Notes: generated from the sequence alone by a model not told the origin. A stretch of DNA of 64,000 nt from Synechococcus sp. CC9616 (GCF_000515235.1 NZ_KI911558.1:1835466-1899465), one strand, 5' to 3'; positions 26,493 through 38,961 are shown, numbered from the stretch's first letter. Translations and numbers: made by a program.

Positions 26493-28303
26493 TGACAGCG
26501 TCAGCGACAGCAACCACAACAGCCACACGGCAGACGATCACCCTGCCGATCGACACAGGGGCCACCAGCCTGCGCAGCCTCAGCCCGCAGCGCAGCCGCT
26601 TCGAGCTGGAATACGCCCTTGAACGCGGAAGCACGGCCAACAGCTTCCTGTTCGAAGGGGATGAGAACCACGCTGCGGTACTGGTCCACCCCCCAGGAGC
26701 TGCCTATGGCGAGGTTTTTCTGCCTGCTCTGACCGCAGTCATGCCCGAACCCAACCAGAAACTTCTGGTGGTGGTTGGCCATGTGAACCCCAATCGAGTC
26801 GCCCTGCTTCGGGAGCTGGCAGTGGCTTACACAGAGCTTGAGCTGATTGCATCCAACGCCGGCGCCAAGGTCTTGAACGAGTTGTGGAGCCTGCGAAAAC
26901 CAGCCCCCCCTGGAGAGCTGTCAGACGAGCCGGCACTCCCGGATCTACCTCCGATTCGGGTGATCCGTCATGAGCAGAGCATGCCGCTCAGCCATGGACG
27001 CACCCTGTTGCTGCTGCCAGCCCCGACACCTCGATGGCCCGGAGGATTACTGGCTTTTGAAGAAGACCTCGGGCTGTTGATGAGCGACAAGTTCTTCAGC
27101 GCCCATCTCTGCACGGAAGACTGGTCCGAGAGCAACCGAAGCAGCACTGAAGAAGAGCGACGCCATTTCTACGACTGCCTGATGGCCCCCATGGCTCGGC
27201 AGGTGGACGCCCTTGTGGACCGCCTCGAAGACCTCGACATCAGCACCATCGCACCTGGCCACGGGCCAGCCATCGAAACGAGCTGGAGAAGTCTGCTGAG
27301 TGACTATCACCGCTGGGGGCAAAGCCATCAGCAGGCAAGCCTCAGCGTTCTGCTCCTGTTCGCCAGCGCTTACGGCAATACAGCCGCGATCGCCGACGCC
27401 CTGGCCCAGGGCGTGGGGCGCACCGGCATCCGGGTGAACAGCCTCAACTGCGAATTCACGCCAGCCAACGAACTGGTGGATGCGATTCAAAGGGCGGACG
27501 CCGTCCTGATCGGGTCTCCAACCCTGGGAGGACATGCCCCAACCCCCATCGTCTCCGCCCTGGGAACCTTGCTGGCCGAAGGGGATCGCAGCAAACCCGT
27601 CGGTGTGTTCGGCAGCTTCGGCTGGAGCGGAGAAGCGGTGGATCTACTCGAGAGCAAATTGCGGGATGGTGGGTTCTCGTTCGGCTTTGAGCCCATTCGG
27701 GTGAAATTCAGTCCGGATGCCGCACGGGTGAAGCAGCTCGAGGAAATCGGTACCCGCTTCGGCCGCCAGCTTCTGAAAATCCAGAAGCGCGCCCAGCGTC
27801 GTTCAGCTGGTGGCTTGAGTGAAAGCCGCAGTGACCCTGCCGTGGTTGCCCTCGGTCGGGTGATTGGAACCCTGTGTGTCCTGACGACTCGCAAGGGCGA
27901 CATGAGTGGCGCGATGGTTGCCAGCTGGGTGAGCCAGGCCAGTTTTTCTCCTCCGGGAATCACCGTGGCTGTCGCCAAGGATCGTGCCGTCGAAACTCTG
28001 CTGCACAAAGGCGATCGCTTTGCGTTGAATGTTCTGGCTGAGGGGAGAGAAGCATCGCTGATGAAACAGTTCCTTCAACCCTTTGAACCCGGTGCCGATC
28101 GCTTCTCCGGCCTGGACCTGGAGGAAAGCCCTGCCGAGCAACCTCTGTTGCCAGAGGCTCTGGCCTGGCTGGATGGGGAGGTGAAACAACGAATGGAATG
28201 TGGCGACCACTGGCTGCTGTATGCCCAGGTCAACCATGGCGGCCTGTTTGATACAGAAGGCTCCACAGCCGTCCACCAACGGCGCAGCGGGGCGAACTAC
28301 TGA
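26492..28303 (+). CDS. flv1: Flavodiiron protein Flv1
   Basis: The 603-residue product shares the three-domain layout of the preceding gene. Its diiron site is substituted: VVGHVNPNRVALL replaces HTEPDHSG, so several metal ligands are missing, as in the known Flv1-type subunits. This identifies it as the non-canonical partner of Flv3. The flavin reductase end has the same MVASWVSQASFSPPG block. The ATG at 26492 overlaps the flv3 stop; a longer frame from 26363 only overlaps flv3. Confidence 0.93.
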   Translation: MTASATATTTATRQTITLPIDTGATSLRSLSPQRSRFELEYALERGSTANSFLFEGDENHAAVLVHPPGAAYGEVFLPALTAVMPEPNQKLLVVVGHVNPNRVALLRELAVAYTELELIASNAGAKVLNELWSLRKPAPPGELSDEPALPDLPPIRVIRHEQSMPLSHGRTLLLLPAPTPRWPGGLLAFEEDLGLLMSDKFFSAHLCTEDWSESNRSSTEEERRHFYDCLMAPMARQVDALVDRLEDLDISTIAPGHGPAIETSWRSLLSDYHRWGQSHQQASLSVLLLFASAYGNTAAIADALAQGVGRTGIRVNSLNCEFTPANELVDAIQRADAVLIGSPTLGGHAPTPIVSALGTLLAEGDRSKPVGVFGSFGWSGEAVDLLESKLRDGGFSFGFEPIRVKFSPDAARVKQLEEIGTRFGRQLLKIQKRAQRRSAGGLSESRSDPAVVALGRVIGTLCVLTTRKGDMSGAMVASWVSQASFSPPGITVAVAKDRAVETLLHKGDRFALNVLAEGREASLMKQFLQPFEPGADRFSGLDLEESPAEQPLLPEALAWLDGEVKQRMECGDHWLLYAQVNHGGLFDTEGSTAVHQRRSGANY

Positions 28304-28307
28304 GGAG

Positions 28308-28321
28308 CCCTTTCGGAAGGG
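28308..28321. terminator. Possible short terminator hairpin between flv1 and zip
   Basis: CCCTT-TCGG-AAGGG lies between the convergent flv1 and ZIP genes. The stem is only five bases and the following T-run is poor, so this is a weak candidate. Confidence 0.3.
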
Positions 28322-28332
28322 AGGGAGTCTTA

Positions 28333-29181
28333 TCAGTGGGGGAGCAGGCGTGACAACACAAATGCCACGGCGAAACCGGACCCACCAAGGATGCTCACCA
28401 TGTCGTGTGTTTCCTCAAAGGCTTCCGGCACAACTGTTTGCAGCGTCATGGCCAGAACGCCACCTCCAGCCAGGGCAATCAGAGCTCCCTGCAAGATCGG
28501 GCCCGTGTCTTTCAGAAACACGAATGACAGCAGCGAAGTGAACGAACAGATCAACACCACGCCACCCCACATCAAGAGAATTGTCTTGAGCCGCCAGCCG
28601 GAACGCTGGAGTCCAGCTCCGCTGGCAAGACCCTCGGGAATGTTGGTGATCGCCACACTGATGATCACCGAGAGACTCACGATCCTGTTCTCCAACAGTG
28701 AGATGCCAATGCTTGCCGCCTCTGGAATGCCATCGATCAGAGCACCAATCACCAAGGCCATTCCGGCGGTTTGAGCGGAATCATCAGAGGACTCCTGAGG
28801 GAGTCCTCCGTGGATCGGAGAACGTCGACGTTTCACCCCCCTGTGTTGCAGCATCCGATTGAACAGCACAAAAAAGCAGAGACCCAGAAAGAAGCCGAAC
28901 AAAGCCGGGCCAAGACCAGCTGTTTCGTACGCCACCTCAAGCAGGTCATACGACAAAAGCGAGATCAACAGACCTGCGCTGAAGGCCAGCATCACGGCAG
29001 TAATGCGCTTGCTGGGATGGGTGAAGGACCCGATCCAGGCCGAGATCAACAAGGATGCCGTCGCCAGAAAAGCCCAGCCAAACGCTTCATATGGCGTGGC
29101 CTGACCTATCGAGGCAGTCGGGGCAACAGCAAAAAGGAGAGAACAATCCAAATGTGTGAATTCGTGGATGTGCTTCTGCAC
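28333..29181 (-). CDS. ZIP-family metal transporter
   Basis: The product has about 282 residues from GTG 29181; TTGs at 29193 and 29151 are alternatives, and there is no ATG near the conserved start. It has eight hydrophobic segments. The metal-site helices are clear: ALVIGALIDGIPEAASIG and SVAITNIPEGLASGAGLQ carry the HNxPEG-like pattern, here with Asp or Asn in place of the first His. A charged cytoplasmic loop (about 110-140, HRGVKRRRSP) separates the halves. It likely moves Zn or another divalent cation. It converges with flv1 and is divergent from the reductase gene. Confidence 0.85.
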   Translation of the reverse strand: MQKHIHEFTHLDCSLLFAVAPTASIGQATPYEAFGWAFLATASLLISAWIGSFTHPSKRITAVMLAFSAGLLISLLSYDLLEVAYETAGLGPALFGFFLGLCFFVLFNRMLQHRGVKRRRSPIHGGLPQESSDDSAQTAGMALVIGALIDGIPEAASIGISLLENRIVSLSVIISVAITNIPEGLASGAGLQRSGWRLKTILLMWGGVVLICSFTSLLSFVFLKDTGPILQGALIALAGGGVLAMTLQTVVPEAFEETHDMVSILGGSGFAVAFVLSRLLPH

Positions 29182-29239
29182 AGCTAGCGACAAATCGTGT
29201 TGTTGAACTCCAGGATTGAGGGATGAATCTTTTGAACTG

Positions 29240-29764
29240 ATGACCCATGGAGGGCCCGATCTCCTCGCCATTGCAGCAAGCAATGGCGAGAACCTGAAAC
29301 TCGCCCAGCAGTTCGTCGACGCAGCCGCCGCCAGAGATGCCTCCGCAGATCTCCTTGATCTCACCCTCCTCGATCTTCCCGTTTTTACGCCGCGAAAGCA
29401 GAAAGAGGCTCCACCCAACGGACTGAGTGAACTGGAACAACGCCTGTTCAGCGCTCCACGCTGGGTGATCTGCGCGCCGGAATACAACGGATCGATCCCC
29501 CCTGTTCTCAGCAATGCAATCGCCTGGCTGTCCGTTCAGGGAGATGACTTTCGTGCCTTGTTCAACGGCAGACCCGTTGGCATCGCCAGCGTCTCCGGGG
29601 GCGGTGGCATGGAGGTGCTTCTGTCGATGCGCATTCAGCTCACACACCTTGGTGCACAGGTGGTGGGGCGACAGCTACAAAGCAACAAGGCCAAACCACC
29701 GCGTCAGGAAAGCGTGGATGATCTCGTGGCACGCCTGCTGCAACTACACCCCTTAGTGCTGTGA
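29240..29764 (+). CDS. NADPH-dependent FMN reductase family protein
   Basis: This 174-residue flavodoxin-like protein starts at ATG 29240. Motifs are LLAIAASNGENLKLAQQFV at the phosphate loop and CAPEYNGSIPPVLSNAIAWL, the family signature that binds FMN. It would be a soluble NAD(P)H:flavin or quinone reductase; the substrate is not determinable. Its stop overlaps the GTG start of the pirin gene (GTGA), so the two are coupled. Confidence 0.9.
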   Translation: MTHGGPDLLAIAASNGENLKLAQQFVDAAAARDASADLLDLTLLDLPVFTPRKQKEAPPNGLSELEQRLFSAPRWVICAPEYNGSIPPVLSNAIAWLSVQGDDFRALFNGRPVGIASVSGGGGMEVLLSMRIQLTHLGAQVVGRQLQSNKAKPPRQESVDDLVARLLQLHPLVL

Positions 29765-30471
29765 AATTCCGAGCATCAACCGAGCGATTTCACAGCCAGT
29801 TTGACTGGCTCGATTCGTGGCACAGCTTTTCCTTTTCCCATCACTACGACCCCCGCTGGATGGGGTTTGGACCACTTCGCGTCATCAACGACGACACCGT
29901 GGCAGCCGGTCGAGGCTTTGGAATGCATCCTCACCAGGACATGGAAATCGTGACCGTGATGGTGCAAGGCCAGCTGAACCACCGCGACTCCATGGGCCAC
30001 AGCGAAGTGCTCAAAGCCGGAGAGGTTCAGAGGATGAGTGCTGGCACCGGAGTGGTGCACAGCGAAATGAACCTGGGCGAGGAAGCCTGCCGCTTTTTGC
30101 AGATCTGGATCGAGCCAGATCAACGCGATCTGAAGCCTGACTACGAACAGAAACCCTTTGGCATCGGACGCGACTGGACTGCTCTTCTGGATCCATCCGG
30201 AAGAGACGCTGCCATGGCCATCTCGCAGACACTCTTCCTTTGGAGAGCCAAACCGCAGCCCGGCGATGAACTCTCACTGCCAGCAGAAGGCGGTCCCATG
30301 CTTTGGCTGCAGCTGATTGATGGCGCGCTCAGCTGGACGTCGGAGCAGGGAGAGCCCGCAACCCTGGTGAAAGGAGATGGCGTGGGGCTCCACCGTGATG
30401 ACCCACGTCTTCATCGGCTGAGAGGGACAGATTCCGGCGCTGACGTCTTGCTGTTCGCAATGAACGCTTAA
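29761..30471 (+). CDS. Pirin-family protein
   Basis: This 236-residue bicupin starts at GTG 29761, overlapping the preceding stop. The N-terminal cupin has the iron-binding pirin motif: FGMHPHQDMEIVT with two His, then ...STGVVHSEMN-type His and Glu (here AGTGVVHSEMN). Bacterial pirins can act as quercetin dioxygenases or as redox-sensing partners. Coupling to an FMN reductase suggests a redox or aromatic-compound role, but this is inference. Confidence 0.92.
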   Translation: MKFRASTERFHSQFDWLDSWHSFSFSHHYDPRWMGFGPLRVINDDTVAAGRGFGMHPHQDMEIVTVMVQGQLNHRDSMGHSEVLKAGEVQRMSAGTGVVHSEMNLGEEACRFLQIWIEPDQRDLKPDYEQKPFGIGRDWTALLDPSGRDAAMAISQTLFLWRAKPQPGDELSLPAEGGPMLWLQLIDGALSWTSEQGEPATLVKGDGVGLHRDDPRLHRLRGTDSGADVLLFAMNA

Positions 30472-30485
30472 CACCACATGTGGTG
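30472..30485. repeat. 14-bp perfect palindrome after pirin
   Basis: CACCACATGTGGTG starts at the first base after the pirin TAA. It could be a regulator site or a stem without a loop. The related half CACCACAT recurs near 30650. The rest of 30486-30718 shows no gene; a minus-strand frame at 30329-30583 is mostly antisense to pirin. Confidence 0.35.
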
Positions 30486-30718
30486 AAGTGAGCATTCGAG
30501 AACGCATTCATTGCGACAGCACCGTGTATGGCCCCTAGCAATATCCACTGCGGCACCAGCACTGCGATTTTGACAATCTCCATGTCAATTGGTGAGCTGC
30601 GTCAGCCACCTTCGAGCGATCCCAAAGACATTCGGTGCATCACAGAAACACCACATCTTGTGCCCTGAAATAGCGAAGTCACAATTCAACGATCCCCCGA
30701 GCGATGGGATTTCTGATG

Positions 30719-30910
30719 AACCATCAGACCGTGGTGCGATACCGCGGCTTTCTGCTTCTGCCACAACTCAATCAGAGCTGGTTGGTCCGCCCTGAGCGGA
30801 GCCCGATGCGTCTGTTGCCTTTCAGGACAACCACCTGCTCGCTGGCGGATGTCAAAGCCCTTCTCGACTGGAGGCTCTCTCAGGAAGAAATAGAAATCAA
30901 AGCAGCCTGA
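30719..30910 (+). CDS. Small conserved hypothetical protein
   Basis: The product has 63 residues from ATG 30719; ATG 30704 is the alternative. The sequence (YRGFLLLPQLNQSWLVRPE, MRLLPFRTTTCSLADVKALL) has a compact alpha/beta character with codon use like its neighbours. I recall similar small proteins in marine Synechococcus, but no function is known. It ends inside a hairpin shared with the convergent gene. Confidence 0.6.
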   Translation, partial: NHQTVVRYRGFLLLPQLNQSWLVRPERSPMRLLPFRTTTCSLADVKALLDWRLSQEEIEIKAA

Positions 30911-30922
30911 AGATCAGGCTGC
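30902..30922. terminator. Hairpin carrying both convergent stop codons
   Basis: GCAGCCTGA (30902-30910), AGA, TCAGGCTGC (30914-30922) is a perfect 9-base inverted repeat. The plus-strand gene's TGA (30908-30910) and the minus-strand gene's TGA (30916-30914) are the inner ends of the two arms. There is no T-run, so termination strength is uncertain. It may act on both strands. Confidence 0.55.
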
Positions 30923-31147
30923 TGCCGGCGGTGGAGTGGGGTGGTCGATGGGTTGAAGAGGAATCACCAGGGTTGCCCAATGTTCAGGACGCGCCGGACG
31001 TTCACGACGGGCCTGGCGCACACCAAAAGGAACTCTCACAACGTTGGTGCCCTCGATCGGCAATGTATGGCCGCGACGAAGAGCCGATTCCAGGCCATCC
31101 GGTAAATCCGGAAGAGTTGGCGGTGGAGTGTTGCTAGTCCGATCCAT
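30914..31147 (-). CDS. Small conserved hypothetical protein
   Basis: This 77-residue Pro- and Arg-rich product (LPDLPDGLESALRRGHTLP, VVRVPFGVRQARRERPARPE) begins at ATG 31147. No domain is recognised. Base composition and codon use match core genes. The stop lies in the shared hairpin with the convergent gene. About 138 bases of non-coding sequence separate it from the end of gcvP. Confidence 0.55.
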   Translation of the reverse strand: MDRTSNTPPPTLPDLPDGLESALRRGHTLPIEGTNVVRVPFGVRQARRERPARPEHWATLVIPLQPIDHPTPPPAAA

Positions 31148-31285
31148 GGTGTCCCCCGACAGACGAATCAGTTGTCGAACAGTTTGTTTTCAAAAGAAGC
31201 AAACCCTGTTCAAACCAAACCAAGTTTTCGGTTTTCAGTGAAAATTTAACGCGGTAACGCCTCAAACACCAGCAAACAGCTGAAT

Positions 31286-34210
<2,925 letters not shown>

Positions 34211-34216
34211 CCGGTG

Positions 34217-34621
34217 TCAGCTGGCGTTCACCTTGGCACCATATGCAGCTGAATCGAGCAGCGTTTCGAGCTGGGAAGCATCCTTGGGGCGCACCATCAG
34301 CAGCCAGCCCTTGCCATGGGGGTCGCTCTGCAGTTCTTCAGGGCTGTCGAGCACTGATTCATTGCGCTGCACCACCTCACCATCCAGCGGGGCGTACATG
34401 TCCTCAACCGCCTTAACGGATTCCACGGAACCGAAACTGGCGCCCTTGCTGAGCTCGGAACCCACCTCAGGAAGCTCCACAAACACGATGTCTCCCAGCT
34501 GATCAACAGCGAAGGCACTGATCCCAACCCGAACCAGCTCACCATCGGCATGGGCGAACTCGTGACTGTCGGCGAAACGGAAGGATGCTGGAAACTCAAA
34601 CGCCATTGGCTGGCTGGTCAT
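34217..34621 (-). CDS. gcvH: Glycine cleavage system H protein
   Basis: The 134-residue product has the lipoyl-lysine motif ASFGSVESVKAVEDMYAPLD. It carries the aminomethyl intermediate between P- and T-proteins. ATG 34621 overlaps the TGA of the upstream gene (ATGA), so expression is coupled. The last residues (GAKVNAS) end just before gcvP. Confidence 0.96.
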   Translation of the reverse strand: MTSQPMAFEFPASFRFADSHEFAHADGELVRVGISAFAVDQLGDIVFVELPEVGSELSKGASFGSVESVKAVEDMYAPLDGEVVQRNESVLDSPEELQSDPHGKGWLLMVRPKDASQLETLLDSAAYGAKVNAS

Positions 34622-35916
34622 GCTCTTGCTCCAGTTTGCGGGAGATTGATCAGACCTGCCGCATCGAGAGCTGCCAGCGCCTCGGTTAGAGCCAGCTGAA
34701 CATGGGCCCGGTGCGTCCCTCCCTGCAGATAGAGGTTGAAAGGCTCACGCAAGGGGGCGTCTGCGGAGAGCTCACTGGTCGACCCATCAATAAAGGTGCC
34801 TCCCGCCATCACAAGTTCACTCTCATATCCGGGCATCGCCGCTGGCACTGGGTCCAGGTAGGCACCCACCGGTGAGCAGGCCTGGAGAGCTCGACAAACA
34901 AGAATCAGGCTCTCGGAGGAGCCCAGTTGCACGGCCTGAATCAAATCGCTGCGGTGATCTCCCGGGCCGGGATTCACGGCAAAACCCAGCCGTTGAAAGG
35001 CACCAGCCACGAGGTCAGCCCCGATCAAGGCCTCAGACACCATCTGCGGCGCTAGAAACAACCCCTGCAGGACCAAGCGCTGCAGGTCAAACCCTGTTCC
35101 CCCCTCGCTGCCGATGCCTGGAGCCGTCAAACGGCAACAGGCCTGCTCCACCAGATCAGCCCGACCAGCGACGTAACCACCTGTGGGGGCAATGGTGCCA
35201 CCCAGGTTTTTGATCAGGGACCCGGCGATCAGATCAGCTCCCACATGGGGCGGCTCTTGCTCTTCCACCAGTTCGCCATAGCAGTTATCGACAAAGCAGA
35301 CGCAATCAGGCTGGCGTGCATGGATGAGGTCGCAGAGTCGCCCGATCTCGGCAACGGCGAGCGATGGCCGCCAGCTGTAGCCACAGCTGCGCTGGATCAG
35401 AACCATCCGGAGCGGTGCCTCAAGAGCCTGTTCCAAAGCGGACTGATCGACAGCACCCGAGGCGGTGAGGGGAAGTTCGCTGTAGCGAACGCCGAAATCA
35501 GCCAGGGAACCCTGCTGCGTTCCACGCAGACCGATGACCTCCTCCAAGGTGTCGTATGGCCGTTCAGTGATCGAGAGCAAATGATCTCCCGGACGCAGCA
35601 CGCCGAACAGTGCCGCGGCGATCGCATGCGTACCGCTGACGAACTGCAATCGCACCGCGGCCGCTTCGGCACCCAGCACCCTTGCGAACACGCGGTCCAC
35701 CACCTCACGGCCCTGGTCCCCGTGGCCGTAGCCCGTCAGCGATGCAAAGTGCTGAGTGCCGAGCCGCTCAGCTGCGAAAGCGCTCAGAACCCGCTGCAAA
35801 CGCGGCGCTACTCCCGCTGTGCGCTGCCTGGCGATCGCGTCCTGATCGGCGACCACCTGTTCAACCAAAGATCTGGCCCGCTCACAGGAGCTGGACTTGG
35901 CTTCACCAAAGGGCAC
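34618..35916 (-). CDS. Methionine gamma-lyase-like / aluminium-resistance family PLP protein
   Basis: The 432-residue protein belongs to the fold type I PLP family annotated as methionine gamma-lyase or aluminium resistance protein. Motifs are SLTGYGHGDQGREVVDRVFA, QFVSGTHAIAAALFGVLRPG, the Asp before the cofactor (CVCFVDNCYGELVEE) and ADLIAGSLIKNLGGTIAPTG with the PLP lysine. Actual chemistry is unproven for the family. It is first in an operon with gcvH and gcvP, which could indicate a role in amino-acid C1/sulphur metabolism. Confidence 0.88.
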   Translation of the reverse strand: MPFGEAKSSSCERARSLVEQVVADQDAIARQRTAGVAPRLQRVLSAFAAERLGTQHFASLTGYGHGDQGREVVDRVFARVLGAEAAAVRLQFVSGTHAIAAALFGVLRPGDHLLSITERPYDTLEEVIGLRGTQQGSLADFGVRYSELPLTASGAVDQSALEQALEAPLRMVLIQRSCGYSWRPSLAVAEIGRLCDLIHARQPDCVCFVDNCYGELVEEQEPPHVGADLIAGSLIKNLGGTIAPTGGYVAGRADLVEQACCRLTAPGIGSEGGTGFDLQRLVLQGLFLAPQMVSEALIGADLVAGAFQRLGFAVNPGPGDHRSDLIQAVQLGSSESLILVCRALQACSPVGAYLDPVPAAMPGYESELVMAGGTFIDGSTSELSADAPLREPFNLYLQGGTHRAHVQLALTEALAALDAAGLINLPQTGARA

Positions 35917-36060
35917 TGGCTGAATCCGAGTTTCAGCAATGCAGCATGGTCACCCGAACACGAACTAGATCGGTGATTCCTTTAGATTTCCGTGACTAAC
36001 GGCACCATCCGCTCCCGATCTACTGCTTGAGCGGCGCTGTCACCCCCTGGAGCATTCCTG

Positions 36061-36972
36061 TTGGTATCCACGCAAACAGCTGACACCCGCGAGGGTCGGC
36101 AATGGGCTGCGGTCACGGCTCCCCGCGGTCCTCTGCCTTCCCGACAACGTCGGCTCAAATCCGGCACAACCGGCTTCATGCTGGTGATGCACGTCCTGGC
36201 AACGGTGGCTCTGCTACCGCGGTTCTGGAGCTGGCAAGGCGTTGTTGCCTTCGGATTCCTCTACTGGGTCACGGTTCTGGGGGTCACCCTCGGACTCCAT
36301 CGCCTGGTGGCCCACCGCAGCCTGGTGGTTCCGGTCTGGGTCGAGCGAATCCTGGTGATCATGGGCACTCTGGCCTGCCAGAGCGGACCGATCGAATGGG
36401 TGGGATTGCACCGCCACCATCATCGTTTCTCCGATCAGCCGAGCGATCATCACGACGCCGGTCGGGGGTTGTGGTGGAGTCACAGCGAATGGATGCTCCA
36501 CGACATCCCTGCGTTGAAAGAACTCGATCGTTACGCAGGCGATCTTCTGGCCGACCCCTTCTACCGCTGGCTTGACCGCTGGTTCCTACTTCTCCAGATC
36601 CCTCTGGGTCTGAGCCTCTACTGGATCGGCGAAGCAACCCAGGTGCATGGAGGAGGGTTAGGTCTTGTGCTGTGGGCCATTCCCCTCAGGCTGGTTGTTG
36701 TGTATCACGTCACCTGGCTGGTGAATTCCGCCACCCATGCCTTCGGCTATCGCAACTTCGACTGTCCGGACCTTTCACGCAATTGCTGGTGGGTCGCGAT
36801 CCTCTCCTTCGGTGAGGGCTGGCATAACAATCACCATGCGCACCCAGCCAGTGCTCGCCATGGCCTCCGCTGGTTTGAATTCGACTTCACCTGGCAGCAC
36901 GTCCGACTGCTCAAGCGCCTTGGTCTGGCCAGCAGGATCCGTACAGCTCGATACGTGCCAGGTGCCTCCTGA
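36061..36972 (+). CDS. Membrane acyl-lipid/acyl-CoA desaturase (delta-9 type)
   Basis: The 303-residue product starts at TTG 36061, eight bases after GGAG; the first ATG (36178) would cut into the first membrane segment. Three His boxes bind the diiron site: [18 protein letters not shown] and [11 protein letters not shown]. There are four membrane segments. The pattern is that of the stearoyl/delta-9 desaturase family (DesC-like), introducing a double bond in fatty acids of membrane lipids, important for cold and light adaptation. Positional specificity is inferred. Confidence 0.92.
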   Translation: MVSTQTADTREGRQWAAVTAPRGPLPSRQRRLKSGTTGFMLVMHVLATVALLPRFWSWQGVVAFGFLYWVTVLGVTLGLHRLVAHRSLVVPVWVERILVIMGTLACQSGPIEWVGLHRHHHRFSDQPSDHHDAGRGLWWSHSEWMLHDIPALKELDRYAGDLLADPFYRWLDRWFLLLQIPLGLSLYWIGEATQVHGGGLGLVLWAIPLRLVVVYHVTWLVNSATHAFGYRNFDCPDLSRNCWWVAILSFGEGWHNNHHAHPASARHGLRWFEFDFTWQHVRLLKRLGLASRIRTARYVPGAS

Positions 36973-37034
36973 TTAGACGACAGCCAAGTCGTAGGCTGAC
37001 CGATCGGAGTGAAATCGTTGACCCGTCCTGTCCC

Positions 37035-37493
37035 ATGCCAAAGCGTGTAAAAGTCGTTCTCAATGAGGACATCCTCAGCCTCGGCAGGGACGGTGATCTT
37101 GTGGAAGTTGCTCCCGGATATGCCCGCAACTTCCTGCTGCCCTTCGGCAAAGCCGTTCCGGTGACGCCGGCGGTGATGAAGCAGGTGGAGCACCGCCGCG
37201 CCAAGGAAGTTGAGCGCCAGGCAGCTCTCAAGCAGCAGGCTTTGGATTTCCAAACCGCCCTCAACACGATTGGCCGCTTCACCGTTAAGAAACAAACCGG
37301 GGAGGACAACGTCCTGTTCGGCACGGTGACCAACGGCGATGTGGCTGAAGCCATCGAAGACGCCACCAAGAGGGAAATCGACCGACGCGACATCGTCGTG
37401 CCGGAGATCCACCGCACCGGCAAATACGCCGTCACGGTGAAACTTCACAGCGAAGTCACTGCTGAAATCAACTTGGAAGTGGTCAGTTACTGA
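37035..37493 (+). CDS. rplI: 50S ribosomal protein L9
   Basis: This 152-residue ribosomal protein contains the conserved N-terminal rRNA-binding domain ([31 protein letters not shown]), a long connecting helix and the C-terminal domain. ATG 37035 is well supported. It is followed by dnaB after 61 bases, the widespread rplI-dnaB arrangement. Confidence 0.97.
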   Translation: MPKRVKVVLNEDILSLGRDGDLVEVAPGYARNFLLPFGKAVPVTPAVMKQVEHRRAKEVERQAALKQQALDFQTALNTIGRFTVKKQTGEDNVLFGTVTNGDVAEAIEDATKREIDRRDIVVPEIHRTGKYAVTVKLHSEVTAEINLEVVSY

Positions 37494-37554
37494 TCGCTAG
37501 CGAAACGGCTCAGACGAGCCAGAGTGAGAGAGCTGTCCTCAACGCCCTGCCGCC

Positions 37555-38961
37555 ATGGTGAGCGTCCCCCTACCTGAGAACAACGATGGGGGACGCCGCG
37601 GCATCGCTCGAGGACGTCGCGATCAGGAACCCAATTTCGAGGCTCTGCCCGATTCGATCCCACCCCAGAACCTGCAGGCGGAAGAAGCTGTGCTGGGGGG
37701 GATTTTGTTGGACCCTGATGCCATCAGCCGCATTGCTGATGTGCTGCAGCCGGAAGCCTTTTATCTCAATGCGCATCGAGAGATCTTCCGCACTGCTCTG
37801 ATGCTTCACGGCCAGGGCAAACCGACAGACCTCACGGCGATGACAGCGTGGCTGGCCGATACCGGTTCCCTGGACAAGGTGGGAGGCAGCAACCGGTTGA
37901 TTGAACTGGTGGATCGTGTCAGTTCCACCGCTTCGATCGAGCAGGTGGCGCGGCTCGTCATGGACAAATTCCTACGGCGCCAGTTGATTCGCTCCGGCAA
38001 TGAAGTGATCAAGCTGGGGTTCGATCAAAGCCTGCCAATGGAGCAGGTGCTCGATCAGGCGGAGCAGACGATCTTCGCGATCAGCCAGGAAAAACCCTCC
38101 AAGGGCCTTACGCCAACGGCCGAAATCCTCACCCAAACCTTTGAGGAGATCGAAAGCCGTTCGCTCGGCACATCGGTAGCCGGCATCCCGGTGAACTTTT
38201 ACGACCTGGATGCGATGACCCAGGGCCTGCAGCGGAGCGACTTGATCATCGTTGCCGGCCGGCCGGCTATGGGTAAAACCTCGATTGTGCTGAATCTGGC
38301 CAAGAACGTGGCCCAGCTGCACGACCTGCCTGTCTGCGTCTTCAGCCTGGAGATGAGCAAAGAGCAACTCACTTACAGGTTGCTGTCGATGGAGGTGGGC
38401 ATCGAAGCCGGCCGCCTGCGAACCGGCCGCCTGCAGCAGGAAGAATGGCCCTTGCTGGGCCAGGGCATCAACACCCTCGGACAGCTGCCGATCTTCATCG
38501 ACGACAAACCAAACTCCGGCGTGTTGGAGATGCGCTCTCTCTGCCGGCGCCTGATGGCTGAACAGGGCAAGGAGCTGGGCCTGGTGGTAATCGACTACCT
38601 CCAATTGATGGAAGGCTCGAGCCCCGACAACCGCGTACAGGAGATTTCACGGATCACCAGAGCTCTCAAAGGCATGGCCCGAGAGCTAAACGTGCCGGTG
38701 ATTGCCCTTTCTCAGCTGAGCCGGGGTGTTGAGTCACGGACCAACAAACGCCCGATGCTGAGCGACCTGCGGGAATCGGGCTCGATCGAGCAGGACGCCG
38801 ACCTGGTACTGATGATCTACCGCGACGAGTACTACAACCCTGAAACCCCCGACCGAGGCATCACCGAAGTAATCGTGACCAAGCACCGCAACGGGCCGGT
38901 TGGCACAGTGAAGCTGCTGTTCGAACCCCAGTTCACCCGCTTCCGCAATCTCGCGGTATAA
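37555..38961 (+). CDS. dnaB: Replicative DNA helicase DnaB
   Basis: The 468-residue product has an N-terminal DnaB domain (LQAEEAVLGGILLDPDAIS), a linker, then the RecA-like hexameric motor with Walker A (GRPAMGKTSIVLNLAKN) and Walker B (LGLVVIDYLQLM), plus the DnaB motif LSQLSRGVESR. No intein interrupts the Walker regions. It unwinds DNA at the replication fork. The sequence after its stop turns AT-rich at once, which I read as the left edge of the island. Confidence 0.97.
   Translation: MVSVPLPENNDGGRRGIARGRRDQEPNFEALPDSIPPQNLQAEEAVLGGILLDPDAISRIADVLQPEAFYLNAHREIFRTALMLHGQGKPTDLTAMTAWLADTGSLDKVGGSNRLIELVDRVSSTASIEQVARLVMDKFLRRQLIRSGNEVIKLGFDQSLPMEQVLDQAEQTIFAISQEKPSKGLTPTAEILTQTFEEIESRSLGTSVAGIPVNFYDLDAMTQGLQRSDLIIVAGRPAMGKTSIVLNLAKNVAQLHDLPVCVFSLEMSKEQLTYRLLSMEVGIEAGRLRTGRLQQEEWPLLGQGINTLGQLPIFIDDKPNSGVLEMRSLCRRLMAEQGKELGLVVIDYLQLMEGSSPDNRVQEISRITRALKGMARELNVPVIALSQLSRGVESRTNKRPMLSDLRESGSIEQDADLVLMIYRDEYYNPETPDRGITEVIVTKHRNGPVGTVKLLFEPQFTRFRNLAV

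Noticed and set aside
30329-30583. Minus-strand frame with a hydrophobic N-terminus
   Set aside because: Most of it is antisense to pirin and the C-terminal part has the low-information look of a shadow frame.
35917-36060. Searched for a glycine riboswitch upstream of the gcvH-gcvP operon
   Set aside because: No tandem aptamer-like structure or conserved bulge sequence could be recognised in the short upstream gap.
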